From Maribellus luteus (GTDB lineage Bacteria; Bacteroidota; Bacteroidia; Bacteroidales; Prolixibacteraceae): a DNA stretch of 64,000 bases. The stretch covers positions 62,001 through 126,000 of the forward strand of contig NZ_QWGR01000001.1 in the NCBI RefSeq assembly GCF_003576475.1. Reading direction: 5' to 3'. Each line of letters starts with the position of its first letter. Positions within the stretch are counted from its first letter, which is position 1. The notes under the pieces were generated by a model. That model was not told the origin of the DNA. It did not search any database and was given only the letters and a program-made list of their open reading frames with translations. Below, in pieces: positions 26,101 through 35,533 of this stretch. Both the position numbers and the translations under genes were made by a program.

Positions 26101-26613
26101 ATGCCGGCAAAAAAACTAAAAACTTACCTCGATGACAACCAGGTGAGGTATGTTACAATCAAACATTCCAGTGCTTATACAGCACAGGAAATTGCTGCGA
26201 AAACCCATATTTCGGGGAAAGAAGTGGCAAAAACCGTAATGATCAAAGTTGATCGCAACCTGGCCATGTGCGTGTTACCGGCCAGTTACAAGGTTAATTT
26301 CGATTTGCTCCAGGAAGTATTTGGAAAGGAGAAGGTGGCACTGGCTACCGAAGAGGAATTCAAGTATTTCTTTCCCGATTGCGAAGTGGGGGCCATGCCG
26401 CCGTTTGGTAACCTGTACGATTTGGATGTGTACGTGGCGCAGACTTTGGCTGAAGACGATATGATCGCCTTTAACGCCGGAAATCATACCGAAATGATAC
26501 AGATGAAATACGAGGATTTCAACCGACTGGTTCAGCCACATGTCTTCCGTTTTTCTCAAAAAGAAGTGGCCATCCCGGGAGATCCCAGCGAACGTTGGGG
26601 GATGGATTACTAG
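26101..26613 (+). CDS. YbaK/ProX-type aminoacyl-tRNA deacylase
   Basis: The 170-residue product matches the YbaK/prolyl-tRNA-synthetase-associated domain: KHSSAYTAQEIAAKTHISG, then EVAKTVMIKVD with the catalytic Lys, and VGAMPPFGNLYDLDVYVAQ with the conserved GxxPPFG loop. Such proteins hydrolyse mischarged tRNAs in trans. It is somewhat longer at the C-terminus than E. coli YbaK. It stands alone between dps and the convergent mntH; which tRNA it edits cannot be read here. Confidence 0.85.
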   Translation: MPAKKLKTYLDDNQVRYVTIKHSSAYTAQEIAAKTHISGKEVAKTVMIKVDRNLAMCVLPASYKVNFDLLQEVFGKEKVALATEEEFKYFFPDCEVGAMPPFGNLYDLDVYVAQTLAEDDMIAFNAGNHTEMIQMKYEDFNRLVQPHVFRFSQKEVAIPGDPSERWGMDY

Positions 26614-26731
26614 GAGCTGACGAAAAGAGAGCGGAACTTGTTGTTTTTTTTGTTGTAGCAGCTATTTGTCCCCAACATTTAGACAGAAGTTCGATACGAG
26701 CGGCAGTAGCAAGGTTATTGCCGAAGGAGGG

Positions 26732-27994
26732 TTATTGAAACAGGCTGATAAACAACGCTACGTTCAGTGCAGCCACAATTACGCCTATGGAGTAAAGCAG
26801 AATTTTTGAGAACGTGGAGTTCCTGTACTTTCCCATAACTTTCTCGGAAGAAGTAAGGTATACCTGCAGGAAGATGGTAAACGGCAGCTGAATGCTCAAA
26901 CACATTTGTGAAATGATCAGTCCGTTAAACGGATTGGAAATGAGAAAAATAATTAGCAACGCAACGATAAGTGAGATGGAAACTCCCAGCCGGGAGTGGT
27001 TGTCCTGAATATCATAAGGTTCTTTGTACATGCCGGCAAAAATGGTTCCGGCAGCCATGCCCGAAGTGATGGTGGAGGAAAGCCCCGAAAACAACAGGGC
27101 AACCGCAAAAACAACCGCAGCATGATTGCCCAGCAAAGGAGTCAGTAACGAATTGGCCTGTTCGAGTTCGGTAACCGGAGTTCCTGTTTTAAAAAAGGTG
27201 GCCGCTGCCAAAATGATCATGGCGCTGTTAATGGCCCATCCGATTACCATGGAAATAAGTGTGTCGAGGTATTCGTACCTCAGTTGCTTTTTGATGATTT
27301 TATCGTCCTGAAGGTTCCACTGCCGGCTTTGAATAATCTCGGAATGCAAAAACAGGTTATGAGGCATTACCACAGCGCCCAGTACACTCATAATAATCAC
27401 CATCGAACCGGATGGAAAAGCAGGCGTTACCCACCCTTTCACTGCTGCATTCCAGTCGATGTTTACCAGCGACAGTTCGTATAAAAACGACAGGCCAATT
27501 ACCGAAACAAAGGCAATGATCCATTTTTCGATCACCCGGTACGAGTTGGTAAAAAGCATGATCAGTACGAAAATAGTAACCAGCAGGGCTCCGGCTCTTA
27601 CTGGAATGTCAAACAGCAGGTTAACGGCAATAGCGCCTCCCAGTATTTCGGCGAGCGATGTGGAGATGGATGCCAGCATGGCCGATGACAAAAGCCAGCG
27701 GGCATGTCGTTTTTTTACGTGTATGGCTGCTGCTTCTGAAAGACAAAGCCCGGTGGCGATTCCTAAGTGGGCAACGTTGTGTTGCAGTACGATCAGCATC
27801 AGGGTCGAAAGTGTCACCATCCACAACAGGGAGTAGCCAAAATTTGCTCCTGCAGCGAGGTTGGAAGCCCAGTTGCCCGGATCGATAAAACCAACGGTTA
27901 CCAGCAATCCGGGACCAATGAACTTAAATATCTCCCGTCCTCCGAATTTGGCTTTGTATCCTTTGCGGTCAATATTTTTTAAAGCCTCAAACAT
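26732..27994 (-). CDS. mntH: Nramp-family divalent metal (Mn/Fe) transporter
   Basis: The 420-residue inner-membrane protein has about eleven membrane helices and both metal-binding motifs, DPGN at residues 38-41 in helix 1 and MPHN at 210-213 in helix 6. It imports Mn(II) or Fe(II) with protons. Its neighbourhood with oxyR and dps fits a manganese/oxidative-stress role, but it has its own unit. It is a useful in-window contrast to the divergent relative at 3204-4448. Confidence 0.93.
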   Translation of the reverse strand: MFEALKNIDRKGYKAKFGGREIFKFIGPGLLVTVGFIDPGNWASNLAAGANFGYSLLWMVTLSTLMLIVLQHNVAHLGIATGLCLSEAAAIHVKKRHARWLLSSAMLASISTSLAEILGGAIAVNLLFDIPVRAGALLVTIFVLIMLFTNSYRVIEKWIIAFVSVIGLSFLYELSLVNIDWNAAVKGWVTPAFPSGSMVIIMSVLGAVVMPHNLFLHSEIIQSRQWNLQDDKIIKKQLRYEYLDTLISMVIGWAINSAMIILAAATFFKTGTPVTELEQANSLLTPLLGNHAAVVFAVALLFSGLSSTITSGMAAGTIFAGMYKEPYDIQDNHSRLGVSISLIVALLIIFLISNPFNGLIISQMCLSIQLPFTIFLQVYLTSSEKVMGKYRNSTFSKILLYSIGVIVAALNVALFISLFQ

Positions 27995-28165
27995 TTGCTG
28001 AAATTAAATTTATAGCTAACCCATTATAACAATCGTTTGCCCGGATTGATGAGAAAAACGACATATTTTTTAGGTATTTCTATCGTATGAAAGCTTATTG
28101 GGCTAGTCGGAATGTTTATATACCCTGTGTTTTGTATGATGGAGAGACTTTTCTCTAAAAAAAGA

Positions 28166-28192
28166 AGCCGTCTGGTTATCTCCCGGACGGCT
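28166..28192 (-). terminator. Terminator of the GH109-type gene
   Basis: Read on the minus strand, AGCCGTCCGG pairs with CCAGACGGCT (10 bp, one G-U pair) around seven bases and is followed by TTCTTTTTTT. It lies 25 bases after the gene end at 28217. Confidence 0.8.
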
Positions 28193-28216
28193 TTCAATAT
28201 AAGCTGTATAATTTTA

Positions 28217-29557
28217 TTAAACGAATTCTACCGGTTTACGCTTAATCCATTGTCCACGGGTAAAATCAGGAAAATACTGAGGGGTACTTCCCGTTGCAAT
28301 GGAGGCTTCAGAAAGCGGTGTTACCGCACTCCAGGCAGCTGCATCGTAAACATCCATAACCGGTTGGCGTTGTTCTTTAACTGCATTGATAAACTCACGG
28401 GTTACAAAATAGTCGATTCCGCCGTGTCCTGCTCCGTTTGCAATTTCGCCGTATTTTTTCCAAAGCGGGTGGTCGTATTTATCCTGCCATGCCTGAAATT
28501 CATCCCAGCTATGCGCCTTGCTTTGTCCTTCAATATGAATGCGGCGATGGCCGTAATCGAAGTCGGTAACTCCGTCGGTTCCTGCCACATGGAAGTTCAA
28601 TGAATAAGGACGCGGCAGATTGCAATCATGCGTTACAATAATGGTTTCTCCGTTGGTCGTTTTTATAACCGACGTAATAATATCACCTTGCTTCCAAGGA
28701 AGTTGGGCATTCGGATGATCTTTTCCGCCCTTTTCCTCGATATAATCTTTCAGTCCTACTGCTTTGGTTGCTGTAGAAGTTAGGTACAGGAAGCGGTTTC
28801 CGCGGTTAATGTCTAACATGGCGGCTATTGGTCCCAATCCGTGCGTCGGATATACATCGGCATTACGCGTGAGCGAATGTTGCGTTCTCCAGCGGGCTTC
28901 TCCGTGGGCACCTTCGCCAAATTTCAGGTCCTGGTTAAATTTTACATCAAGCAAACTATGGCGGTAACCACAACGTGCATGTACTACTTCTCCGAAAACC
29001 CCCTGTTTTACCATGTTCATTACCGCCATCGCATCGCGGCGGTAATTTACATTTTCCAGGATCATGCAGGGCATCCCTGTTTCTTCCGAAGTGTTTACCA
29101 GGTCCCAGCATTCTTCAATGGTGTTGGCAGCAGAAACTTCTACGGCTGCATATTTACCGGCTTTCATGGTGGCCACAGCCATGCGGGTGTGCCACAACCA
29201 TGGCGTAGAAATGATAACACCGTCGATGTCTTCGCGTTTCAGCATTTCGAGATAGGCATGTTCACCGTCGGAATATACGGCAGCTTCCGGTTTCCCGAGG
29301 TCACTCAATATCTTCTGGGTTTTTTCCACAGCTTCCGGATCGATATCGCAGAAAGCAGTTACTTTCACACCTTCGGTACTAGCCGCCCGTTTCAGATGGC
29401 CACGCCCGCGTCCGCCAACTCCGATAAAGGCAATGTTTACTTCCCCGTTTTTACTTTTTTTTGACAGGCCAGCCTTGGCAATGTAAGGCGCTGCAAACAA
29501 TCCGGCCCCGGCAGCGGTGGTCGTTTTTAAAAACGATCTTCGGTTTGATATTGTCAT
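28217..29557 (-). CDS. GH109-type Gfo/Idh/MocA protein with Tat signal
   Basis: The 446-residue protein begins with a twin-arginine signal (NRRSFLKTTTAAGAGLF), so it is exported folded with bound nucleotide. The Rossmann motif is FIGVGGRGRGH. The blocks AVEVSAANTIEECWDLV, CMILENVNYRRD and YPTHGLGPIAAMLDI are those of GH109 enzymes, which cleave alpha-N-acetylgalactosamine by an NAD-dependent oxidation-elimination mechanism. Activity on GalNAc is inferred from family; relatives with other sugar targets exist. It is a single-gene unit, divergent from the MORN-type gene. Confidence 0.8.
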   Translation of the reverse strand: MTISNRRSFLKTTTAAGAGLFAAPYIAKAGLSKKSKNGEVNIAFIGVGGRGRGHLKRAASTEGVKVTAFCDIDPEAVEKTQKILSDLGKPEAAVYSDGEHAYLEMLKREDIDGVIISTPWLWHTRMAVATMKAGKYAAVEVSAANTIEECWDLVNTSEETGMPCMILENVNYRRDAMAVMNMVKQGVFGEVVHARCGYRHSLLDVKFNQDLKFGEGAHGEARWRTQHSLTRNADVYPTHGLGPIAAMLDINRGNRFLYLTSTATKAVGLKDYIEEKGGKDHPNAQLPWKQGDIITSVIKTTNGETIIVTHDCNLPRPYSLNFHVAGTDGVTDFDYGHRRIHIEGQSKAHSWDEFQAWQDKYDHPLWKKYGEIANGAGHGGIDYFVTREFINAVKEQRQPVMDVYDAAAWSAVTPLSEASIATGSTPQYFPDFTRGQWIKRKPVEFV

Positions 29558-29745
29558 TTCTTAAATGATTTTAGTTAAGTATGCTAAAATATCATTTTAG
29601 TGAATGATTTGCTTGTAATTTTTGTTAAAATGAAAGAGCACTTTGAAAATATATTAAAATCTTAACAAGGATTCACACGTTTGGAGGTCAGTATTTGTGT
29701 TTTCAGAGAGAAACACGTACTGTCTCAATACATAAAATATTTCTC

Positions 29746-29753
29746 TAATTTTG
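29746..29753 (+). promoter_or_regulatory. -7 box that fixes the start of the MORN-type gene
   Basis: TAATTTTG followed by C matches TAnnTTTG. A transcript from it would begin near 29760, after the upstream in-frame ATG at 29751, so the ATG at 29772 is the likely start. Confidence 0.5.
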
Positions 29754-29771
29754 CGTTTTAATAAAAAAGCT

Positions 29772-30560
29772 ATGTACAAACTACTCGTCCTCTTTATTTT
29801 TTTGCCGTTTTTGTCGTTTTCGCAAATCAACCAAACCGATGCCAACGGATTGCGGCAAGGTTTGTGGAAGAAAACGCAGCCCAATGGCAGGCCTGTTTAC
29901 GAAGGGGCTTTTAAAGACGGCAAACCCGTGGGAGAGTGGAAACGCTATCATCCGGGAGGACAAGTAAAGGCTTTAATCGAATACCGGGGCGACACTGCAC
30001 ATACACAGCTGTTTGACGTTTGGCGCAAGAAGCTGGCAGAAGGCGACTTTCTTAATGAAAAAAAGACCGGGGTTTGGTCGGTTTTTAAAGAAAACCAAAA
30101 AGTGGCCGATGAGGAATACCTGAACGGAGTAAAGGACGGTGTTTCGCATCGTTACTACGATACGGGTGAAGTAATGGAAGAAAGTCACTGGAAAAATGAT
30201 GTGCAGGAAGGTGATTACCAGGTCTTTTTTAAAACAGGCGAACCTTACATGCAATGTAAAATGCAAAACAATATGCGCAACGGCCTGTTCCTGGTCTATT
30301 TTGAAAACGGACAACAGGAAGTGGTGGGCGCCTACAGAAACAACCTTCGCCACGATGAGTGGAAATATTACGATGAAGACGGAAAATACCTGTATTCACT
30401 CTTTTATAACGAAGGTCAAATACTGAATCCGCAGGTTCGCGACAGTATCGATAGCCTGCAAATGAAAGAACTGGAAAAGAACAAAGGCCATTTGCTGGAT
30501 CCGGAGAAATTCATGCAAGATCCCTCGGAGTATATGATGCAGAATAAAATGTTCAGGTAA
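29772..30560 (+). CDS. Exported MORN-repeat (YwqK-like) protein
   Basis: From the ATG at 29772 the product has a signal peptide (MYKLLVLFIFLPFLSFS) and about seven repeats of the form G.W..Y...G....E..Y.NG, for example GEWKRYHPGG, GVSHRYYDTGEVMEESHW and DEWKYYDEDGKYLY. Such beta-hairpin repeats occur in exported Bacteroidota proteins loosely called YwqK antitoxins, though no toxin gene is near. It is followed after 50 bases by the T9SS protease gene. Function unknown. Confidence 0.7.
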   Translation: MYKLLVLFIFLPFLSFSQINQTDANGLRQGLWKKTQPNGRPVYEGAFKDGKPVGEWKRYHPGGQVKALIEYRGDTAHTQLFDVWRKKLAEGDFLNEKKTGVWSVFKENQKVADEEYLNGVKDGVSHRYYDTGEVMEESHWKNDVQEGDYQVFFKTGEPYMQCKMQNNMRNGLFLVYFENGQQEVVGAYRNNLRHDEWKYYDEDGKYLYSLFYNEGQILNPQVRDSIDSLQMKELEKNKGHLLDPEKFMQDPSEYMMQNKMFR

Positions 30561-30610
30561 ACCCTGTTCATATTTTCATTAAATTGGCGGTACAATTTGA
30601 AATACGCTAA

Positions 30611-32248
30611 ATGACTCGATACATTATACTCCTGATTTTTTCGCTGACAATTTGTACACAGGCGTTCGGGCAAAATTTTTACTGGATTGCTTTTACGGAT
30701 AAAAACGGCACAGAGTATTCTTTTTCTTCGCCGGGAGCTTACCTGTCGGAAAGGGCCATTCAACGCCGCATTCAACAAAATATCCCAATCGACTCCCTGG
30801 ATCTGCCCGTAAATAAGACTTATATTGACTCGGTTCTTACGCTTGATGTAGTTTATGTCCATTCATCGAAATGGTTAAACGGAATGACGGTAAAAACCGA
30901 AATGGACCAACTGGACACCTTGTTGTTGCCCTGGAGTTTTATTTCAGAGGTTCAAAAAACAAAACCCGGACAAACCACGAAAAGTGCTACACGTAAGTTT
31001 GCTGAAGAGATGGTTTCGGAAGCCGAACCAATCGATACATCGGTTTACGGCGCATCGGTTTACCAGGTGGGAATGATGGAAGGTCAGTTTCTTCATAACA
31101 TGGGCTACAAGGGAGACGGTATTCAAATTGCCGTGCTTGATGCCGGTTTTTTGAAGGCGAACGAACTGCCGGCTTTTGACAGCCTCTGGGCCAATAACCA
31201 GGTTTTGGGAACCAGGGATTTTGTTGATCCGCAAAGCGATTTTTATAGTACAAACTACCATGGGATGAGTGTGTTATCGTGTATGGGCGGAAACTATCCG
31301 GGCAAATTGATTGGAACTGCACCCGAGGCATCTTATTGGTTGTTGCGTTCCGAAGATAATAACAGCGAATACATTCTGGAAGAAGATAACTGGGTGGCGG
31401 CAGCTGAATTTGCCGATAGCGTGGGAGCCGATATTATCAACTCTTCGTTAGGGTACAGCACGTTTGACGATCAGCAGACCAATCATATTTATGCCGACAT
31501 GGACGGCAAAACAACCCGCGTTACAAAAGCGGCCAATGTTGCAGCTTCGAGAGGGATGCTTGTGTTCGCCAGTGCGGGAAATGAACGGGACAACAGTTGG
31601 TTTCGTATCGTTGCACCATCGGATGGTACAGGGGTGATCGGTGTGGGAGCGGTTGATAAAAACCTGTATCCTGCTTATTTCTCTTCCGCAGGGCCGGCAG
31701 CTGATGGTGCCATAAAACCCAACCTGGCGGCTTTGGGCTACCGGTCCATTGTACAGCTTTCAGGCGGAGCGATTGGACAAAGTAACGGAACCTCGTTTTC
31801 ATCTCCCATTTTGGCGGGAATTGCTGCATGTTTGTGGCAGCGGTACCCTGGCAAGTCTGCCACCGAGATCAAAGATGCGCTGGAAAAATCCGGAAGTAAA
31901 TACTTCTCGCCCGATTCGTTGGTTGGTTATGGTATCCCGAATATGCGTACCGCTTCGGCCATTCTGGATCCCTTGTCGATAAATGTTTCCAAAACAAATA
32001 ACCGTTGGAAGGTGTTCCCAAATCCGGTAGCAGATTACCTGGTGTTGGAGCAGAATGGAATGTTCTCGTCAAGCGAAGTTCAGCTTGATTTATATACCAT
32101 CGACGGCCGCTTGAAAAAACAATGGGTGTATCCGGGGGCGCAAAGAATCGAAGTAAACAACTGGGCCGCTATTGAAAACGGCTTGTACATTTTAAGGATC
32201 AGAACAGCGACCGAAACTGCAACGGTGAAAGTCAACAAAATAAAATAG
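30611..32248 (+). CDS. Secreted subtilisin-like (S8) protease with T9SS C-terminal domain
   Basis: The 545-residue protein has a signal peptide, then a subtilase domain with the triad Asp in IAVLDAGF, His in NYHGMSV and Ser in NGTSFSSPILAGIAA. The last 75 residues (VFPNPVADYLVLEQ to ATVKVNKIK) form a type A sorting domain for type IX secretion, so the mature enzyme is exported to the cell surface or medium. Its stop codon is followed directly by the xseA ATG with no spacer, which implies cotranscription with an unrelated DNA-repair gene. Confidence 0.92.
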   Translation: MTRYIILLIFSLTICTQAFGQNFYWIAFTDKNGTEYSFSSPGAYLSERAIQRRIQQNIPIDSLDLPVNKTYIDSVLTLDVVYVHSSKWLNGMTVKTEMDQLDTLLLPWSFISEVQKTKPGQTTKSATRKFAEEMVSEAEPIDTSVYGASVYQVGMMEGQFLHNMGYKGDGIQIAVLDAGFLKANELPAFDSLWANNQVLGTRDFVDPQSDFYSTNYHGMSVLSCMGGNYPGKLIGTAPEASYWLLRSEDNNSEYILEEDNWVAAAEFADSVGADIINSSLGYSTFDDQQTNHIYADMDGKTTRVTKAANVAASRGMLVFASAGNERDNSWFRIVAPSDGTGVIGVGAVDKNLYPAYFSSAGPAADGAIKPNLAALGYRSIVQLSGGAIGQSNGTSFSSPILAGIAACLWQRYPGKSATEIKDALEKSGSKYFSPDSLVGYGIPNMRTASAILDPLSINVSKTNNRWKVFPNPVADYLVLEQNGMFSSSEVQLDLYTIDGRLKKQWVYPGAQRIEVNNWAAIENGLYILRIRTATETATVKVNKIK

Positions 32249-33694
32249 ATGAACCAGAAGCTTACGTTAACAGAACTAAATGAACGTATCAAGGATGCCT
32301 TGTTGAGTGCATTTCCCGGAACGGTTTGGGTAGTCGCCGAGGTAAGTGAGCTAAAGGAAAACCGCAGCGGGCATTGTTACCTGGAATTGGTTGAAAAAGA
32401 AGGAAACACCATTACGGCACGTTCTCGGGCCACCATTTGGTCGTACACCTACCGCATGTTAAAGCCTTATTTTGAAACCACTACCGGCCAGCTTTTTACC
32501 CACGGAATAAAAATCCTGGTTCAGGCAGCGGTGGAATACCATCCTGCCTACGGTTTGAGCCTGAACATCCGCGATATTGATCCTACCTACACGGTTGGCG
32601 ATATGGCCTTGCAGCGAAAACAAATCATTGAGCGTTTGCAGCAGGAAGGTGTTTTTGAGATGAACAAGGAACTGGAATTACCATTGGTTCCTCAGAAAAT
32701 TGCGGTAATTTCTTCGGCCACAGCCGCCGGTTACCAGGATTTTATGAATCAGCTCGAAAGCAACGAGTATGGTTTCCGTTTTTATACGCATTTGTTCGAG
32801 GCTTACATGCAGGGAGCAGAAGCAGTTCCTTCGATCATTCGCGCTTTGGAGCGGATTTTTCAATACGATGATTTTTTTGATGCCGTTGTGATTATTCGCG
32901 GGGGAGGTGCCACAGCCGATTTAAGTAGCTTTGATAATTACGACCTGGCCATAAATATTACGCAGTTTCCTTTGCCGGTAATCACCGGGATCGGCCACGA
33001 AAAAGACGATACGATCATCGACCTGGTGGCACATACCCGGCTAAAAACACCAACGGCAGTGGCTGAGTTTCTCGTAAACGGGGTGGAACGTTTTTACGAA
33101 CGTTTGCTGGAATTGGAAAATTCCATTGTTCAGTTAAGCCGTGAAACCTTGCAATTTCAAAAAGAAAAGCTGGAAGACCTGGCTGAAAACCTGAGCGATA
33201 CGGTTTCTGAATTTATCAGGGATAAACAAAGCAGCCTAAGCCGGACAGGAACCCGTTTGCAACAAGGAGTAAGTTCCTTTTCTTTTGGAAAACAGCGGGA
33301 GCTGATCGGGCAAAAACATCAGCTCAATAAGGTACTGTCGGTTTGGTCGGTGGAGGCCCGAAACAAGCTCAACCGCAAACATCGCATTTTAAGAAGAGTA
33401 GCCGGAGAGTCGCTGCTGAAACAACAGGCCTTGCTCGACCGGGTGCAACGCAAAGTGGGAACAGAAGCCAGAAAACGACTTTCGAAAGAGATAGAGCGAA
33501 TGCGTTTGAATGAAAATACCGTTCGTTTATTAACTCCCGAAAATGTACTGAAAAGAGGATTTACACTAACTTTGAAAGAAGGGAAAATCATCAAATCAGC
33601 CAAAGGATTGAAGGTAGGAGAAGAACTGGAAACCCGCTTTGCCGATGGCAATGTAAAAAGTAAAATCACAAATCAATCAGATAATGGTAAGTAA
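32249..33694 (+). CDS. xseA: Exodeoxyribonuclease VII large subunit
   Basis: The 481-residue protein has the N-terminal OB fold (VWVVAEVSELKENRSGHCYLEL) and the catalytic domain (KIAVISSATAAGYQDFMNQL, VVIIRGGGATADLSSFDNYDLA, PVITGIGHEKDDTIIDLVA, then RLKTPTAVAEFL). A long coiled coil fills the C-terminal half. It degrades single-stranded DNA in the cytoplasm together with XseB, whose gene overlaps it by 11 bases. Confidence 0.95.
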   Translation: MNQKLTLTELNERIKDALLSAFPGTVWVVAEVSELKENRSGHCYLELVEKEGNTITARSRATIWSYTYRMLKPYFETTTGQLFTHGIKILVQAAVEYHPAYGLSLNIRDIDPTYTVGDMALQRKQIIERLQQEGVFEMNKELELPLVPQKIAVISSATAAGYQDFMNQLESNEYGFRFYTHLFEAYMQGAEAVPSIIRALERIFQYDDFFDAVVIIRGGGATADLSSFDNYDLAINITQFPLPVITGIGHEKDDTIIDLVAHTRLKTPTAVAEFLVNGVERFYERLLELENSIVQLSRETLQFQKEKLEDLAENLSDTVSEFIRDKQSSLSRTGTRLQQGVSSFSFGKQRELIGQKHQLNKVLSVWSVEARNKLNRKHRILRRVAGESLLKQQALLDRVQRKVGTEARKRLSKEIERMRLNENTVRLLTPENVLKRGFTLTLKEGKIIKSAKGLKVGEELETRFADGNVKSKITNQSDNGK

Positions 33695-33884
33695 AAAAAT
33701 ATCGTACAACGAAGCGATGGCAGAGATCGAAGAGATTCTCGAGAAAATTGAGAACGAAGAACTGGATGTGGATGAACTGGCCGAAAAAGTAAAGCGTGTT
33801 TCAAGCCTGCTAAAAACCTGCAAAGACAAGCTAACGCAGACCAACGAGCAGGTGGAGCAGATTCTGAAAGAAATGGAAGAGTAA
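33684..33884 (+). CDS. xseB: Exodeoxyribonuclease VII small subunit
   Basis: The 66-residue product shows the XseB signature SYNEAMAEIEEILEKIENEE followed by LAEKVKRVSSLLKTCKDKL. It binds the coiled coil of XseA. The 11-base overlap with xseA indicates coupled translation. Confidence 0.93.
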   Translation: MVSKKISYNEAMAEIEEILEKIENEELDVDELAEKVKRVSSLLKTCKDKLTQTNEQVEQILKEMEE

Positions 33885-33903
33885 TCTAAAAAACGAAGGC
33901 ACT

Positions 33904-34128
33904 ATGGAAGATAAAATTGTAAAATTGTACACAAGTAGTGATGTGATCATCAGTCATATAAAACAGGAGTTGGAATCAAAAGATATTTTTTGCCTCATTA
34001 AAGATGGATTCGGACAGGGAATTAATGCTGGTTTTGTAGGAGGCGTGTCTTCGGCCATCGATTTGTTTGTGCGAGAGAGCGATCTGGACGAGGCAATAGA
34101 AATTGTAAAAGCGATAACGGAAGTTTAG
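33904..34128 (+). CDS. DUF2007-type small protein
   Basis: The 74-residue product has the DUF2007 pattern: KLYTSSDVIISHIKQELESKDI, a Gly-rich middle (GQGINAGFVGGV) and LFVRESDLDEAIEIVKA. The fold resembles GlnB-like ferredoxin-like proteins and is sometimes called a putative signal-transducing protein. It lies 19 bases after xseB. Function unknown. Confidence 0.75.
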   Translation: MEDKIVKLYTSSDVIISHIKQELESKDIFCLIKDGFGQGINAGFVGGVSSAIDLFVRESDLDEAIEIVKAITEV

Positions 34129-34168
34129 CAGAACCGGTTTTCGAAAATTTGTAACTTTGAAATAAAAA

Positions 34169-34396
34169 ATGGGATACGACGCGGTTAAACTTGAATTGAT
34201 CGAATGGCTTGCAAAACTCAATGACGAGGAAACAATCGCATATTTGAAGATTGTTAAGGATTCGAGAGATAAGAATGACGATTGGTGGAAAGATCTTTCA
34301 GTGGAGCAAAAAGAGAGTATTGAGCGGGGTATCCGGGATGTGAAGGAAGGTAGAGTTTTTTCACACGAGGAAATCCAGCGGAAATATGGTTTATAA
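34169..34396 (+). CDS. Antitoxin of a ParE/RelE-type module
   Basis: The 75-residue acidic protein overlaps the toxin gene by 11 bases and precedes it, the usual antitoxin-toxin order. Its C-terminal half (LSVEQKESIERGIRDVKEGRVFSHEEI) resembles the toxin-binding segment of Bacteroidota antitoxins. The N-terminal DNA-binding part is not of a type I can name with certainty. Confidence 0.7.
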   Translation: MGYDAVKLELIEWLAKLNDEETIAYLKIVKDSRDKNDDWWKDLSVEQKESIERGIRDVKEGRVFSHEEIQRKYGL

Positions 34397-34685
34397 ACTT
34401 ATCTGGACGAAGGAAGCTGTCGATAACCTGGAAAAGATACTGAGTTATCTGGAGGAAAAATGGACAGAACGGGAAACCCAACAATTTAAGAAACGGCTTT
34501 CTAAACAGCTTGAACTTATTTTGCAGTTTCCGGAAATGTTCCCGGTTTCAACATACAATCCAAAACTTCGTAAAGCCGTTTTGAGCAAACAAACCACACT
34601 GTTTTATAAATTGGATGGAGAAAGGCTTTACCTGGTTTCCATTTTTGTTAATCTTCAGGACATTGGTAAAATAGAAAAACTTTAA
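34386..34685 (+). CDS. ParE/RelE-family toxin
   Basis: The 99-residue basic protein has the ParE/RelE layout: KLIWTKEAVDNLEKILSYLEEKW, a helical pair, then PKLRKAVLSKQTTLFYKLDGERLYLVSIF. It would inhibit either gyrase or translation; sequence alone does not decide. It is downstream of and overlapping its antitoxin. Confidence 0.8.
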   Translation: MVYKLIWTKEAVDNLEKILSYLEEKWTERETQQFKKRLSKQLELILQFPEMFPVSTYNPKLRKAVLSKQTTLFYKLDGERLYLVSIFVNLQDIGKIEKL

Positions 34686-34738
34686 AAGACGCTCGGTATT
34701 ACTGTCGTTAATATAAAATCAGCGTAACAAGAATATAT

Positions 34739-35422
34739 ATGCAATATACAATAGAACAGGTTGCAAAAACCATCGATCATGCGGTGTTAAAGCCCGATCA
34801 AACGTTGGCCGATTTGGAAGCCAATGCGAAAATGTGTGCGAAATACGGCGTTTTCAGTATGTGTGTAAAGCCGTGTGATATAAAAGCCGCAAAGGAGCTG
34901 CTGAAAGGTAGCGATGTAAAAGTGTCGTGTGTGTTGAGTTTTCCGCACGGAGCCGATGCTACGCCGGTAAAAGCTTTTCAGGCGAAACAAGCCATTGAAG
35001 ACGGCGTGGATGAAATTGACATGGTAATGAACATCGGGCGTTTTCTGTCGGGTGAATACGAATATGTTTTACAGGATATGAAAGCCGTGGTAGAAGTGGC
35101 GCATCAGCATGGGATTTTGGTAAAAGTGATCCAGGAAAGTGGTTTTCTTTCTCCGGAACAAATTGCCAAAGCCTGTGAATTATCGTACGAGGCCGGCGCC
35201 GATTACGTAAAAACTTCCACGGGGTTTGGTCCGGGTGGTGCAAAAACCGAATACATTGATGTGATGGTAAAAACCGTCGGCGCTAAAATGAAAGTAAAAG
35301 CCTCGGGTGGAATCCGCAGTTGGGAAGATGCTGTTGCATTTTTGGAACAAGGAGCTGACCGTCTGGGAATAGGATCAACCGAAACAGTGCTGAAAGGCGG
35401 TGTGGCCGATGGTGATTATTAG
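34739..35422 (+). CDS. deoC: Deoxyribose-phosphate aldolase
   Basis: The 227-residue class I aldolase cleaves 2-deoxyribose 5-phosphate to acetaldehyde and glyceraldehyde 3-phosphate. Conserved blocks are VKVIQESGFL, YVKTSTGFGPGGA with the Schiff-base Lys, and VKASGGIRSWEDA with the second catalytic Lys. It is a single gene between the toxin-antitoxin pair and the chorismatase-like gene. Confidence 0.94.
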   Translation: MQYTIEQVAKTIDHAVLKPDQTLADLEANAKMCAKYGVFSMCVKPCDIKAAKELLKGSDVKVSCVLSFPHGADATPVKAFQAKQAIEDGVDEIDMVMNIGRFLSGEYEYVLQDMKAVVEVAHQHGILVKVIQESGFLSPEQIAKACELSYEAGADYVKTSTGFGPGGAKTEYIDVMVKTVGAKMKVKASGGIRSWEDAVAFLEQGADRLGIGSTETVLKGGVADGDY

Positions 35423-35533
35423 GAAACAGCCTCATTTTTTTTCGCGAAAAAAACAGCCATATTTGTGCTTCGTTTAACTGAAATGCTGGCAAAGGAACTT
35501 GGTTTCTTTTCTGCATTTTGTGATTGACAGGGA

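Noticed and set aside
34169-34685. The toxin-antitoxin pair as part of a larger defence island
   Set aside because: The neighbours are housekeeping genes (xseAB, deoC) with no restriction, CRISPR or abortive-infection genes nearby.
35438-35455. Palindrome TTTTTTTCGCGAAAAAAA after deoC as a terminator
   Set aside because: The stem is almost only A-T pairs without a loop or following T-run, so it would be a poor terminator; it may simply be low-complexity sequence.
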